This document shows positions 17,807 through 26,374 of a stretch of 64,000 bases of DNA, one piece after another. The stretch covers positions 702,581 through 766,580 of the forward strand of contig JAIQGG010000001.1 in the NCBI GenBank assembly GCA_020072785.1. The letters are read 5' to 3'. The position numbers and the translations under genes are program-made. Numbering within the stretch: position 1 is the first letter of the stretch; each line of letters begins with the position of its first letter. Below the pieces are notes generated by a model. That model was not told where the DNA came from. It worked only from the letters and a program-made list of their open reading frames with translations, and made no database searches. The DNA comes from Terriglobia bacterium. GTDB taxonomy: Bacteria; Acidobacteriota; Terriglobia; Acidiferrales; UBA7541.

Positions 17807-18706
17807 TTAAGCTGACGGAATTTCCGCCGTTTTCCTCCTGGGTTTCTCTCCGCGCTGCAGTAGCCACAGCACCGGAACAAGAAGGAGCAGGCCCAGCAGG
17901 AAAAACACGACGCCGCCTTCGCGGTGCAGATTGCCATAGAGGAATCCCGGATTCACGTAGTTGGCGAGAAGGGTCAGAGTCACGATTCGAACGCCATTTT
18001 TCACGATCATCACGAAGACACCGCAGAGGACAAAAACGAGCTGCTTCCAGAAGGGGCGAAGAAGGAAATGGCCCACGAGCACCGCCAGGATGAGAAGAGC
18101 CATGCTCGAGCGGATACCGCTGCACTCGCTGGCTACCTCGATGTTCACCCGCGAAAGATGAAAGACAAATCCCTCGCGCAGGACGGGCACGCCCGTCAGG
18201 TCAAAGAGGGTCCCCGCAATCTCGGCCGATCCTTTCTGCAGGAAAAAAACGGTTCGTGCGAGCAAGGCATCCGGCAAGGGCACGGATAGAAACAGAAAGA
18301 GCATCGCAAAGCGGTTAGCTTGGAGCGCTTCTCTTCCGAAGACGAGCGCAAATCCCGCGATCCAGAAGAAGACGAGCGCGACGGCATAACTCGCCAGGGA
18401 GTTGCCCAGACTCCATTGCGCAGCGGAGTGCAGCGTCCAGCTATAGACGGTGGCGGCCACAGCGAAGAGACCCGCCGTAACTCCCCAATCGCAGGACTTC
18501 CGCTCCAAGATCTGGCGGCGCTTCTGAAAGATCAGCCATGCGCTGATGAAGGGAATCAGCAGGATGTGCGAGGCGTTGTCGTTGGCGAGCGCATGACGGA
18601 CGAGCAGCATGCCAGGCCGCCAAAAAATCGCAAGCGACAGGACTACCCACAAACCGTAAAACAGCCAGCGCTGGTTGCTTCCTTGTGGTGTATCCGTCAA
18701 TTCCAC
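17807..18706 (-). CDS. Exosortase (EpsH/Xrt family cysteine protease-transpeptidase)
   Basis: Multi-spanning inner-membrane enzyme, 299 aa, that recognises PEP-CTERM tails. About eight hydrophobic segments. The catalytic triad is visible: C195 in ASECSGIRSS, R240 in VKNGVRIV and H261 in LYGNLHREGG. No EpsI domain is fused at the C-terminus, which ends in a short basic tail. The start is GTG at 18704-18706 with AGGGG six bases upstream; an overlapping ATG is out of frame. I do not assign an Xrt subtype. It lies convergent to the tyrosine kinase and downstream of a HYDIN lipoprotein on the same strand. The only PEP-CTERM substrate seen is 44 kb away at 62653. Confidence 0.95.
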   Translation of the reverse strand: MELTDTPQGSNQRWLFYGLWVVLSLAIFWRPGMLLVRHALANDNASHILLIPFISAWLIFQKRRQILERKSCDWGVTAGLFAVAATVYSWTLHSAAQWSLGNSLASYAVALVFFWIAGFALVFGREALQANRFAMLFLFLSVPLPDALLARTVFFLQKGSAEIAGTLFDLTGVPVLREGFVFHLSRVNIEVASECSGIRSSMALLILAVLVGHFLLRPFWKQLVFVLCGVFVMIVKNGVRIVTLTLLANYVNPGFLYGNLHREGGVVFFLLGLLLLVPVLWLLQRGEKPRRKTAEIPSA

Positions 18707-18901
18707 ATTACCCCTGCCCGGCGAGGTCTTGCCAGCGTAGCGCGGGTGGACGGCGGCACGCTGCCGCCGCTACCGGAGTGTACCAAAGAAAGGAGTGTAA
18801 CGAGGGCCGGACCAAACAAGGACTGCAAGCGTTGTGCTGGAAATTCCTAGAGGGGCGCGAATCCGAGATGCAGAATCAAGGAGCCTGTTGCACTGGGAGA
18901 C

Positions 18902-19930
18902 TCAAGGGTTGGGGATGATGGCGGAGGTCGCGTTCGAGGGCGCACTCTCTTGCCCGGCACCGTTCACAGCGGTGACGTAGTAGGTGTAGCTATTCCCGGA
19001 GACCACCGTCGAATCTGTATAGGAGAGGCCGGCCAGAAGGGACGCTGTGAGACGCGTAAAAGGGCCGTTCAAGGAACCACCACGATAGACATAGTAACCA
19101 TTGACTGTGCTTGCACTGGCGTTCCAGCTGAGCTTGACCGAATGCGACGTGGCGGAAGCTGTGATACCAGCACCCGTGAGAGCCATGCTCAAAGAGGGCG
19201 AAATGCTGGAGCTAGCCAGCGTCAGGGTACCCTTCAGGGTGCCTACGACTGGCGGTTGAAACGTAACCTGAAACGTGATCTGTTGCTGTGGCGCCAGCTT
19301 AAGGCCCGGCGTGAGGCCCGCATAACCGAACCCCGTACCAGTCACGGAGATACCGCTTACCGTGACATCGATGTTGCCGGTGTTGGACAGTGTGACGTTT
19401 TGCAAAGTCGAGTTTTGGACGACTTCGTTTCCGAAATTCAGCGAGGATGGACTTAGTTGCAGATGAGCCGAGGCTTGCTGTGCGCTTCCCTGCAAGGGAA
19501 CTGTTTCCGGAGAGGGTAGGTCGGCACTGCTGATCGTGAGCGTAGCGGATACTCCTCCCGGGGTCTGCGGAGCAAACGCCACGGTGATATTCAGGGCAGC
19601 GCCCGCTGCCAGGGAAGCCGGCAATGCCGGCGCAGAGACAGTGAAGCTGGCGTTGGAAACCTGTATTTGACTAATTGTAATCGTGGTTTTACCCGCATTG
19701 GCGATCTGAAGGGTCTGCGTGTTGCGCTGCCCGACGACGACATTCGCGAAATTCACGGTCCCGGGAGTGATCACCAACTGCGGCACCAGTCCGGACTGCG
19801 AAGCCATTCCACTACAACCCGAAAGGGCGACTGCGATAATCACGGCGGAGGCAGCAACACAGAAGACCGTCCACGGTCGGAAGTGACCGGGAAATCTCTC
19901 CCCCAGGTTTGCACGCCCCTCAGCACGCAT
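18902..19930 (-). CDS. HYDIN-repeat (choice-of-anchor D) lipoprotein with Fn3 domain
   Basis: 342 aa exported lipoprotein. A hydrophobic signal (about 21-38) ends in LSGC (C39). Two HYDIN-type repeats (starting TPGTVNFANVVVG and SPSSLNFGNEVVQ) precede a C-terminal Fn3 domain (SVKLSWNASASTVNGYYVYR). It is a shortened paralogue of the protein at 8564 (four repeats), in inverted orientation. It sits just upstream of the exosortase gene on the same strand, 195 bases apart. No PEP-CTERM motif is present, so it is not an exosortase substrate; lipid anchoring is its route to the surface. Start chosen at the ATG, though no good ribosome site is visible. Confidence 0.88.
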   Translation of the reverse strand: MRAEGRANLGERFPGHFRPWTVFCVAASAVIIAVALSGCSGMASQSGLVPQLVITPGTVNFANVVVGQRNTQTLQIANAGKTTITISQIQVSNASFTVSAPALPASLAAGAALNITVAFAPQTPGGVSATLTISSADLPSPETVPLQGSAQQASAHLQLSPSSLNFGNEVVQNSTLQNVTLSNTGNIDVTVSGISVTGTGFGYAGLTPGLKLAPQQQITFQVTFQPPVVGTLKGTLTLASSSISPSLSMALTGAGITASATSHSVKLSWNASASTVNGYYVYRGGSLNGPFTRLTASLLAGLSYTDSTVVSGNSYTYYVTAVNGAGQESAPSNATSAIIPNP

Positions 19931-19977
19931 ACATCGTACGGTACGCGCTGACTCCCGAATGAGACAACCTGTCCGCC

Positions 19978-20008
19978 GTACAGTTGTGGGACAGTCTGTT
20001 AACTGTAC
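19978..20008. promoter_or_regulatory. Inverted repeat with 15-base spacer upstream of the lipoprotein gene
   Basis: GTACAGTT (19978-19985) and AACTGTAC (20001-20008) are perfect eight-base arms separated by 15 bases, 48 bases upstream of the lipoprotein ATG. This is the layout of a dimeric activator or repressor site. A different inverted repeat with the same 15-base spacing lies upstream of the PEP-CTERM gene. Confidence 0.45.
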
Positions 20009-20403
20009 TTTCGGGCAGGAAAAATAGCGTCTTCAGATGGCTTGTGCGCTCCCGAAAAGCATACTGATTGGGTGAGATTCTAGATCAGATACATGATGGA
20101 TTTTCAATCTGCAAAAATGACAAAATAGGCTATTTTTCTCCTCTTTACGAGGCCGGGAATTGTCAATAAACTCTTATAATTCTGTTATTTACGACAAATT
20201 CTTTGCGACAAAAGCAAAAGAATTGCCTCTCCCCAGGAATCTGTTTACAACAATCGGGCAGGTGTTTTCTCTAGTTTCCGGATATGTCTAAAAGTCGAGG
20301 CTAGCAGCCATTTTCTTAGTTGACCATTGTTGCTGTAATGCAATGTAAATAAAAGACTTAACCATGGACATGAAAATTGTTCAAAATTGGGACGAGTCTT
20401 TGG

Positions 20404-20424
20404 TTCTGGCAGATGAATTGCCCC
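20404..20424 (+). promoter_or_regulatory. Sigma-54 promoter candidate for the nusG-like operon
   Basis: CTGGCA and TTGC are placed with exact GG-N10-GC spacing (GG 20408-20409, GC 20420-20421), ten of thirteen consensus bases including all core ones. The predicted start near 20433 lies 86 bases before the TTG start codon and about 30 bases before the ops-like element. Confidence 0.6.
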
Positions 20425-20461
20425 GTTCTATCTGCAACAGGCTGTCGACTGGGACTTTTAT

Positions 20462-20472
20462 GGCGGTAGCCT
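20462..20472 (+). promoter_or_regulatory. ops-like element in the leader of the nusG-like operon
   Basis: GGCGGTAGCCT contains the full GGCGGTAG core recognised by RfaH on paused RNA polymerase. It lies in the predicted leader, 50 bases before the first gene, which itself encodes a NusG/RfaH-family protein. The eight-base core also occurs at 8828 and 10174 inside a coding region, so chance cannot be excluded; position is the argument. Confidence 0.45.
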
Positions 20473-20518
20473 ATCAAGAGCAATTAGGTCCATTGCAGTG
20501 CATTCCTGGAGAGGCCCC

Positions 20519-21115
20519 TTGAACGGACTCGCAGTGCACCCAGAACCAAAAGTAGTGAGGTTTCCTTGGTTTGCCTTGCAAGTGCGCTCGCGGAAGGAAG
20601 ACTGGGTCGCCTCCCAGCTGGCAGGGCAAGGCTTCGAGTGTTTTCTCCCGAAATACAAGACAATTCGGCGGTGGTCCGATCGTATGAAGGAGCTGGAGCA
20701 GCCACTCTTCCCGGGCTACCTGTTTTGCCGGTTCGATTATCAGAATCGCCGGCCCCTCGTGATGACACCTGGCGTGATGCAAGTCATCGGCGTTGGTCGC
20801 ACCCCAATACCGATCGAAGAGCGGGAAATAGAGGCGATTCAGCTGGCCGTTTCTTCCGGTTTGCCAAGCCAGCCCTGGCCGTACCTCGAAGTCGGTGAAC
20901 GAGTGCGGGTCAATTACGGGAACCTCGATGGCCTGGAAGGTATCCTGGTCAACTTTAAGGGCAATCATCGGGTCGTTCTTTCGGTAACCCTGCTTCAGCG
21001 TTCGGTTGCCATGGAAGTCGATCTCAGCTGGATTACTGCGGTGCAAGAACAGCGGAGTGCGCAGGCAGCAAGACATGCAGTGCGCCCGGCGGTCAGTGTC
21101 CCCGTCGCGGGCTGA
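20519..21115 (+). CDS. NusG-family transcription antiterminator (RfaH/UpxY-like)
   Basis: About 198 aa specialised NusG paralogue. The N-terminal NGN domain begins FPWFALQVRSRKEDWVASQL and includes LPKYKTIRRWSDRMKELEQPLFPGYLFCRF, the classic RfaH/UpxY pattern. A KOW-type segment follows (VGERVRVNYGNLDGLEGILVNFKGNHRVVLSVTLL). It should bind elongating RNA polymerase and help it read long polysaccharide operons. The TTG at 20519 has GGAGAGG upstream at good spacing; a GTG at 20498 would add seven residues. First gene of the main cluster, followed 39 bases later by the initiating sugar transferase. The same order occurs in Bacteroides capsule loci (UpxY). Confidence 0.92.
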   Translation: MNGLAVHPEPKVVRFPWFALQVRSRKEDWVASQLAGQGFECFLPKYKTIRRWSDRMKELEQPLFPGYLFCRFDYQNRRPLVMTPGVMQVIGVGRTPIPIEEREIEAIQLAVSSGLPSQPWPYLEVGERVRVNYGNLDGLEGILVNFKGNHRVVLSVTLLQRSVAMEVDLSWITAVQEQRSAQAARHAVRPAVSVPVAG

Positions 21116-21154
21116 GATTCAAGTGCAACGTATTGATATCGAGAGATAAAGACC

Positions 21155-22333
21155 ATGAGCCCACTGAACACCGATCTACGAAAAGAAGAGCGACGGGAGA
21201 AACGGAGAATCACCACGCACGTGCCAGTCCGGAACGCACGTCGTGTGCCGGCGCGGGTGTTGCTGGCGGAGGAGCCGTTTGTCTCTATGCTCTACCTCGA
21301 ACGGCGGCGCGCAGAACGGGCCCCAAAACGCTTCGTCCTGATGTTGATGGACGTGAAGCAGGTTCTTGCAGATCATCAGAAAAAATCCACGATCGCCAAC
21401 ATCAGCGCCGCGTTGATGGAATCGATTCGCGAAACCGATATCATCGGCTGGTACCTTGAAGATCATCTGATTGGCGTAATTGGGACGGAGATAGGAGAAA
21501 CCACTCCGAAGATGGTCCAGACACGGATGCTGGACAAAGTACGCCAGGCATTGCACAAGTCACTAGGCGCGGACAAGACCCGGCTGATCCCCTTCTCCTT
21601 CCACTTTTTTCCGGAGGAAAACGACGAAAACAATACGGATCATTCCGCCAACATCACACTGTATCCGGATCTTTCCCGGCAGGATGCATCGAGAAAATTT
21701 GCGTTGAGCGTCAAGCGCGTCATGGACGTCGCCGGCAGTGCGGCCGCTCTTGTGATCCTGTCCCCCATCTATGCAGCGATTGCCCTGGCGATCAAGATGA
21801 ATTCAAAGGGGCCTGTGCTTTTCCGGCAGGAGAGACTCGGGCAGTACGGCAAGCCATTCACGGTTTTGAAGTTCCGTTCGATGCGCACCGACTGTGACCC
21901 CCGAATTCACCAGGAGTACGTGAATCAATTCATCGCGGGGCAGGTGGAGGGAAAAGCGAGCGATGGCAGCGCGCCAGTATTCAAGATTCAAAAAGATCCG
22001 CGCGTGACACCCATTGGGCGCTTCCTGCGCAAGACCAGCCTGGACGAATTGCCGCAGTTCTGGAATGTGCTGCGCGGGGACATGTCCCTGGTGGGGCCGC
22101 GCCCCCCGATCGCCTACGAATTCAAGGTTTACGACGTGTGGCATCGCCGCCGCGTCTTGGAGATCAAGCCGGGAATCACTGGCCTCTGGCAGGTGCATGG
22201 CCGGAGCAGGACGCGTTTTGACGACATGGTGCGGCTGGATCTGAAGTATGCGCGCGTATGGTCCATCTGGCTGGACCTCAAGATTCTCGTGCAAACGCCG
22301 GCTGCGGTATTCAACGGTGAAGGCGCTCATTAG
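21155..22333 (+). CDS. Polyprenyl-phosphate sugar-1-phosphate transferase with GGDEF-like N-terminus
   Basis: Starts repeat-unit synthesis by moving a sugar-1-phosphate to undecaprenyl phosphate, 392 aa. The catalytic Bac_transf domain (about 187-392) begins with a membrane hairpin ([28 protein letters not shown]). It contains [51 protein letters not shown] and [14 protein letters not shown]. The usual five-helix N-terminus of WcaJ/WbaP is absent. Instead residues about 45-165 resemble a degenerate GGDEF fold: [12 protein letters not shown], then [21 protein letters not shown] where an active cyclase would have R-x-GGDEF. No catalytic motif remains. It directly follows the antiterminator gene. 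Confidence 0.92.
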   Translation: MSPLNTDLRKEERREKRRITTHVPVRNARRVPARVLLAEEPFVSMLYLERRRAERAPKRFVLMLMDVKQVLADHQKKSTIANISAALMESIRETDIIGWYLEDHLIGVIGTEIGETTPKMVQTRMLDKVRQALHKSLGADKTRLIPFSFHFFPEENDENNTDHSANITLYPDLSRQDASRKFALSVKRVMDVAGSAAALVILSPIYAAIALAIKMNSKGPVLFRQERLGQYGKPFTVLKFRSMRTDCDPRIHQEYVNQFIAGQVEGKASDGSAPVFKIQKDPRVTPIGRFLRKTSLDELPQFWNVLRGDMSLVGPRPPIAYEFKVYDVWHRRRVLEIKPGITGLWQVHGRSRTRFDDMVRLDLKYARVWSIWLDLKILVQTPAAVFNGEGAH

Positions 22334-22546
22334 AAACTGAAAAAGTTCCTCAGCGGGCCTGTCCGAGAAGCGTAACGCGCTCGCTCCACACCCGGACGCG
22401 CAGGTGCAGTTCCGATACATGCGATGCATCTCCACGAGCCATAGCTTTGAACGTCCCTACAGTATCTCGCTGAAAGGCGGCGCAGTGTCCCCCTGCGCCA
22501 GTTGAATTGCGAGTCACGCAAACCGCGTGCTGTTCTAAGGAGCACC

Positions 22547-23551
22547 ATGATCCGAGTTGGCATAATCGGTTACGGGTATTGGGGTCCGAACATCGTCAGG
22601 AATTTTCATGCCCATGATTCCTCCGAAGTCGTGATGGTCTGCGACAAAAGCACAAAATGCCGGGAACGGCTGGAGAAGACCTATCCTTTGATACCGTTCA
22701 CAACGGACGAGAACGAAATTCTGAAATCACGGAATGTCGACGTGGTCGCCGTGGTGACGCCCGTCTGGACGCACTTCGAACTGGCCAAAAAGGCCCTGGA
22801 GAACGGCAAGCATGTCTTTGTCGAGAAGCCTTTCACCAGCAGTGTGGCCCAGGCAGAAGAACTGATCGAGCTTGCGGACCGCAAGAATCTGAAGATCATG
22901 GTGGATCACACCTTTCTGTTTACGGGCGCAGTCAAGAAGATCCGGCAGCTGGTGGACGAGAAAGCGCTCGGAGATCTCTATTACTATGACTCGCTGCGTG
23001 TGAACTTGGGCCTGTTTCAACATGACGTGAACGTCATTTGGGATCTTGCGCCGCATGACCTCTCCATCATGGACTACGTGATTCGCGAGAAGCCCGAAGC
23101 CGTGGTCGCTACCGGGGAGAAGCATTTGAACGGCGTGGAGGACGTGGCGTTCATCACGGTCTACTTCCCGAAGCGCATCATCGCGCACGTGAACGTCAAC
23201 TGGCTCTCCCCCGTAAAGGTCCGCACCACGCTGATCGGCGGAGAAAAGAAAATGCTCGTGTGGAACGATCTCGAGGCCGACGAAAAAATCAAGCTTTACG
23301 ACAAGGGCGTAAGTATGTCCACGAACCCGAGTAACCTGCACCAACTCCTGGTGAGCTACCGTTCCGGAGATATGTGGGCGCCGCAAGTGGAGCAGATTGA
23401 AGCGCTGCGTGCGGAAACTGCGTACTTCCTGGAATGCATCGAGAAGAGCAAGACACCGTTCAACGACGGGGCAGCCGGACTGCGCGTCGTGCGAATTCTG
23501 GAAGCCGCGGACAAGTCGGTGCGCAAGCGCGGCGAGGCGGTGTCCCTGTGA
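22547..23551 (+). CDS. wbpB: Gfo/Idh/MocA oxidoreductase, WbpB-like
   Basis: NAD-dependent sugar dehydrogenase, 334 aa. The N-terminal Rossmann motif VGIIGYGYWGPN starts at residue 4 and the conserved EKPFTSS segment follows at about residue 95. In the Pseudomonas WbpB/WlbA pathway this enzyme oxidises C3 of UDP-GlcNAcA to make the 3-keto substrate for amination. The next two genes encode the acetyltransferase (WbpD) and aminotransferase (WbpE) of that pathway, supporting the assignment. The ATG at 22547 has AAGGAG seven bases upstream. The stop codon overlaps the GTG of the next gene, so translation is coupled. Confidence 0.88.
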   Translation: MIRVGIIGYGYWGPNIVRNFHAHDSSEVVMVCDKSTKCRERLEKTYPLIPFTTDENEILKSRNVDVVAVVTPVWTHFELAKKALENGKHVFVEKPFTSSVAQAEELIELADRKNLKIMVDHTFLFTGAVKKIRQLVDEKALGDLYYYDSLRVNLGLFQHDVNVIWDLAPHDLSIMDYVIREKPEAVVATGEKHLNGVEDVAFITVYFPKRIIAHVNVNWLSPVKVRTTLIGGEKKMLVWNDLEADEKIKLYDKGVSMSTNPSNLHQLLVSYRSGDMWAPQVEQIEALRAETAYFLECIEKSKTPFNDGAAGLRVVRILEAADKSVRKRGEAVSL

Positions 23552-24045
23552 ATGAATTCGTCTGCATTGCTCCCGACGTCAAGCTCGGCAAGGGCGTCAA
23601 GCTGTCCAAGTTTATTAATCTGTACGGGTGCGAAATCGGCGACGATACAAAGATTGGGGCCTTTGTCGAGGTCCAGAAGAACGCGCGCGTCGGCCGCCGC
23701 TGCAAGATCTCCAGCCACACCTTCATCTGCGAGGGAGTGGACATTGAAGACAACGTGTTCATCGGCCACAGCGTGGTGTTCATCAATGACTCCTATCCCC
23801 GTGCCACCACGGCCGACGGCGGGCTTCAGACGGAAGCCGACTGGAAGGTCGAGAAGACAGTCGTGAAGAAGGGGGCATCGATCGGCTCCGGCTCGACCAT
23901 CCTGAGCAACGTGACCATCGGGGAAAACGCGATCGTCGGAGCGGGCAGCGTAGTAACGAAAGACGTTCCGGCCAACGCGATTGTCGTCGGCAATCCGGCA
24001 AAGTTTCGGCGGTTTATTTCTGAAGAGAAGAGAGCAGCGCAATGA
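23548..24045 (+). CDS. wbpD: Hexapeptide-repeat N-acetyltransferase, WbpD-like
   Basis: 165 aa left-handed beta-helix acyltransferase. Hexapeptide repeats run through most of the protein (APDVKLGKGVKLSKFINL, IGDDTKIGAFVEV, IGSGSTILSNVTIGENAIVGAGSVVTKDV). The family uses acetyl-CoA. In the diacetamido-uronic acid pathway WbpD acetylates the 3-amino group. The GTG start at 23548 overlaps the TGA of the preceding gene (GTGA), and its own stop overlaps the ATG of the aminotransferase (ATGA). Confidence 0.9.
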   Translation: MNEFVCIAPDVKLGKGVKLSKFINLYGCEIGDDTKIGAFVEVQKNARVGRRCKISSHTFICEGVDIEDNVFIGHSVVFINDSYPRATTADGGLQTEADWKVEKTVVKKGASIGSGSTILSNVTIGENAIVGAGSVVTKDVPANAIVVGNPAKFRRFISEEKRAAQ

Positions 24046-25253
24046 CGAGCACAGCGAAAATCCCATTCCTCGATCTCATTACTCCCCATCAAGAGCTGCA
24101 TGCGGAACTCCTCGGGGTTGTCGAGAAGGTGCTGAGCACGGCCGGCTTCATTGGCGGTCCGATGCTCGACGCATTTGAACGCGAGTTTGCGCTCTTTTGC
24201 GGCGCGAAACATTGCGTCGGCGTGAACAGCGGTACGGATGCGTTGCGTTTTGCCTTCCTGGCGGCGGGCATTGAGCCCGGCGGCATCATTGTCACCGTGC
24301 CGCATACGTTCATCGCCACGACCGAGGCGATTTCGCAAGCCGGCGCGCACGTCGCCTTCGTGGATATCAGCGAGTCCACCTACACGATGGATCCGGAAAG
24401 ACTGCGCGAATATCTGGAGACGCAGTGCGAATTTGACAGCAAGCGCGGAAAGTTGAACGAGCGGGCGTCGAAACGTCCGGTTTCTGCGATTGTTCCGGTG
24501 CACCTCTACGGACAGACCGCCGACATGGATCCGATCCTGGAGCTGGCGGCGCGCTACAACCTCATCGTGGTCGAGGATGCCTGTCAGGCGCACGGTGCGG
24601 AGTATTTTTCGAAACGCGATAACGTCTGGAAGAAAGCCGGTTCGATGGGACAGGCCGCGGCGTTCAGTTTTTATCCAGGCAAGAACCTCGGGGCCTGTGG
24701 CGAAGCGGGCGCAACCATAACCAACGACGAAGCCATGGCGCAGCGCATGAAGATGATCCGCGACCACGGTCAGGCCAAAAAGTACTACCACGACGTGGAG
24801 GGCTATAACGGGCGTCTCGATGCGCTGCAGGCCGGGATCCTGTCGGTGAAATTGCGCCACCTGACAAAGTGGAATGAAGCGCGCCGTGACCTGGCGCACC
24901 GTTATCACGAGCTCTTCGCGGAAGCCAAAGGCGCGGTCGTTGTGCCGCGCGAAGCGCCGTGGACCAAGGGGATTTATCACCTCTACGTCGTGCGCGTGCA
25001 GGATCGCGAAGCGCTGCAGGCCCATCTTGCCGCTGCCGGGATCGGCACCGGCATCCACTATCCGATCCCGCTGCACCTGCAAAAGGCGTATCAGCACCTC
25101 GGCTACAAGAAGGGCGACTTCCCCGTGACCGAGCGTGTTGCGGCGGAGATTGTTTCGCTCCCCATGTTCCCGCAGCTCACGGCCGACCAGCAGAGGGAAG
25201 TCGCCGGCAAGGTGACCGAATTCGTTACGTCGAAGGTCGGCGCCTCCCACTAA
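24042..25253 (+). CDS. wbpE: DegT/DnrJ/EryC1/StrS sugar aminotransferase, WbpE-like
   Basis: PLP-dependent aminotransferase, 403 aa. The PLP lysine is K214 in FSFYPGKNLGACGEAG. SGTDAL (63-68) and VEDACQAHGA (177-186) are further family motifs. In the WbpB-E pair the enzyme converts the 3-keto sugar to the 3-amino form using glutamate. It overlaps the acetyltransferase gene by four bases. Together wbpB-D-E predict UDP-2,3-diacetamido-2,3-dideoxy-glucuronic acid; the dehydrogenase that starts the pathway is probably the gene cut by the window end at 63917. Confidence 0.93.
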   Translation: MTSTAKIPFLDLITPHQELHAELLGVVEKVLSTAGFIGGPMLDAFEREFALFCGAKHCVGVNSGTDALRFAFLAAGIEPGGIIVTVPHTFIATTEAISQAGAHVAFVDISESTYTMDPERLREYLETQCEFDSKRGKLNERASKRPVSAIVPVHLYGQTADMDPILELAARYNLIVVEDACQAHGAEYFSKRDNVWKKAGSMGQAAAFSFYPGKNLGACGEAGATITNDEAMAQRMKMIRDHGQAKKYYHDVEGYNGRLDALQAGILSVKLRHLTKWNEARRDLAHRYHELFAEAKGAVVVPREAPWTKGIYHLYVVRVQDREALQAHLAAAGIGTGIHYPIPLHLQKAYQHLGYKKGDFPVTERVAAEIVSLPMFPQLTADQQREVAGKVTEFVTSKVGASH

Positions 25254-25399
25254 GCTTGCAGAGCGCATGCAAGGGTTTCGGGTCTGTCTCGATATCCGTC
25301 GCGGACGATGCCCTCGGCCCGCCCGCCTAGCGCGCTCACGGGGCCGCATCACGCGGTCTGAATCGGCCAACCGCCGCAACATTTCAGGTTGAAACGTAT

Positions 25400-26284
25400 A
25401 TGCCTCGCTTAGATCGCTTGGCCACACTTTATCTCTGTCATCCGTTCATGCGACTCTTTGGACGGAATGCGGGGAGGTGCGTGCCGATTTTGATGTATCA
25501 CAGCATCTCGGACAACCTTTTCGCCAAATCCCATCCGTACTATCAAATCAATACGTCGCCGAAGGTCTTTGCGCGCCAAATGAGATGGTTGAAACAGGCT
25601 GGCTATCGCACGATGGATCTGACGGAAATGCTTACCGCATTGGAAGCAGGCAAAGATCTTTCCCGGACTGTGGTTATCACGTTTGACGATGGCTACCGGG
25701 ATTTCTATACAGACGGTCTTCCCGTGATGAAGCAGTGCGGTTTTACCGCAACGATTTTCCTGGCAACAGACCGGATCCAAAACACTTCGGCCCGAATAGA
25801 GGGCGCGGATTATCTGACGTGGCGCGATGTCCGAGAATTGCATGCCGAGGGCGTCCGGTTCGGCTCGCACACGGTGACTCATCCAGACCTGCGCTCGCTC
25901 GGCCCGGAGCAGATTGATTACGAACTGGGCTATTCGAAAGAAACGATCGAACAGAAACTTGGCACCCCTGTGGATTCCTTCTCCTATCCGTCTGCTTTTC
26001 CGGAAGAAGATCGTGACTTTACACGTTTTCTGTTTGATGCCCTGGAAAACCAGGGTTTCGAGAGCGGCGTATCAACGATCATCGGCCGCACCAGCCTCGG
26101 CAACAACCGTTTCTTTTTGCCACGCCTCCCGGTGAACTCCTGGGACGATCCGCGACTGCTCCGGGCGAAACTGGAAGGCGGTTATGACTGGCTGCATCTG
26201 CCGCAGTGGTTTGCCAAGGTCGTGTACCATAATGTTTCACTGATGCAACGTTCGAGCTGGATTGAGTCGGAAGAGGCGAAATGA
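25400..26284 (+). CDS. Polysaccharide deacetylase (NodB fold)
   Basis: 294 aa carbohydrate esterase family 4-type protein. The metal and base motifs are present: TFDDGYRD (motif 1) and SHTVTHPDL (motif 2, two metal-binding histidines). An upstream LMYHSISDN block is typical of the PgaB/IcaB-like branch. Expected to remove N-acetyl groups from an amino-sugar-containing glycan or its precursor. No clear cleavable signal peptide; the N-terminus is weakly hydrophobic, so location is uncertain. It follows the WbpE-like gene by 146 bases. The exosortase-associated deacetylases (TIGR03006 type) have the same length. Confidence 0.9.
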   Translation: MPRLDRLATLYLCHPFMRLFGRNAGRCVPILMYHSISDNLFAKSHPYYQINTSPKVFARQMRWLKQAGYRTMDLTEMLTALEAGKDLSRTVVITFDDGYRDFYTDGLPVMKQCGFTATIFLATDRIQNTSARIEGADYLTWRDVRELHAEGVRFGSHTVTHPDLRSLGPEQIDYELGYSKETIEQKLGTPVDSFSYPSAFPEEDRDFTRFLFDALENQGFESGVSTIIGRTSLGNNRFFLPRLPVNSWDDPRLLRAKLEGGYDWLHLPQWFAKVVYHNVSLMQRSSWIESEEAK

Positions 26285-26374
26285 AGACGGGGCACGAATA
26301 CTGTCGTATTGTTTGATGCCAATCCACAACGAGACCAACAAGCGTTCTTGCCTCTATACGTGAGTTGAAAGATC

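Larger units (their letters stand above)
19931..20518. other. AT-rich divergent regulatory region before the main polysaccharide operon
   Basis: 588 bases, markedly AT-richer than its surroundings (20080-20400 especially), with no coding frame. It contains the inverted repeat at 19978, the sigma-54 candidate at 20404 and the ops-like element at 20462. It serves the lipoprotein gene on the left and the nusG-like operon on the right. Confidence 0.7.
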
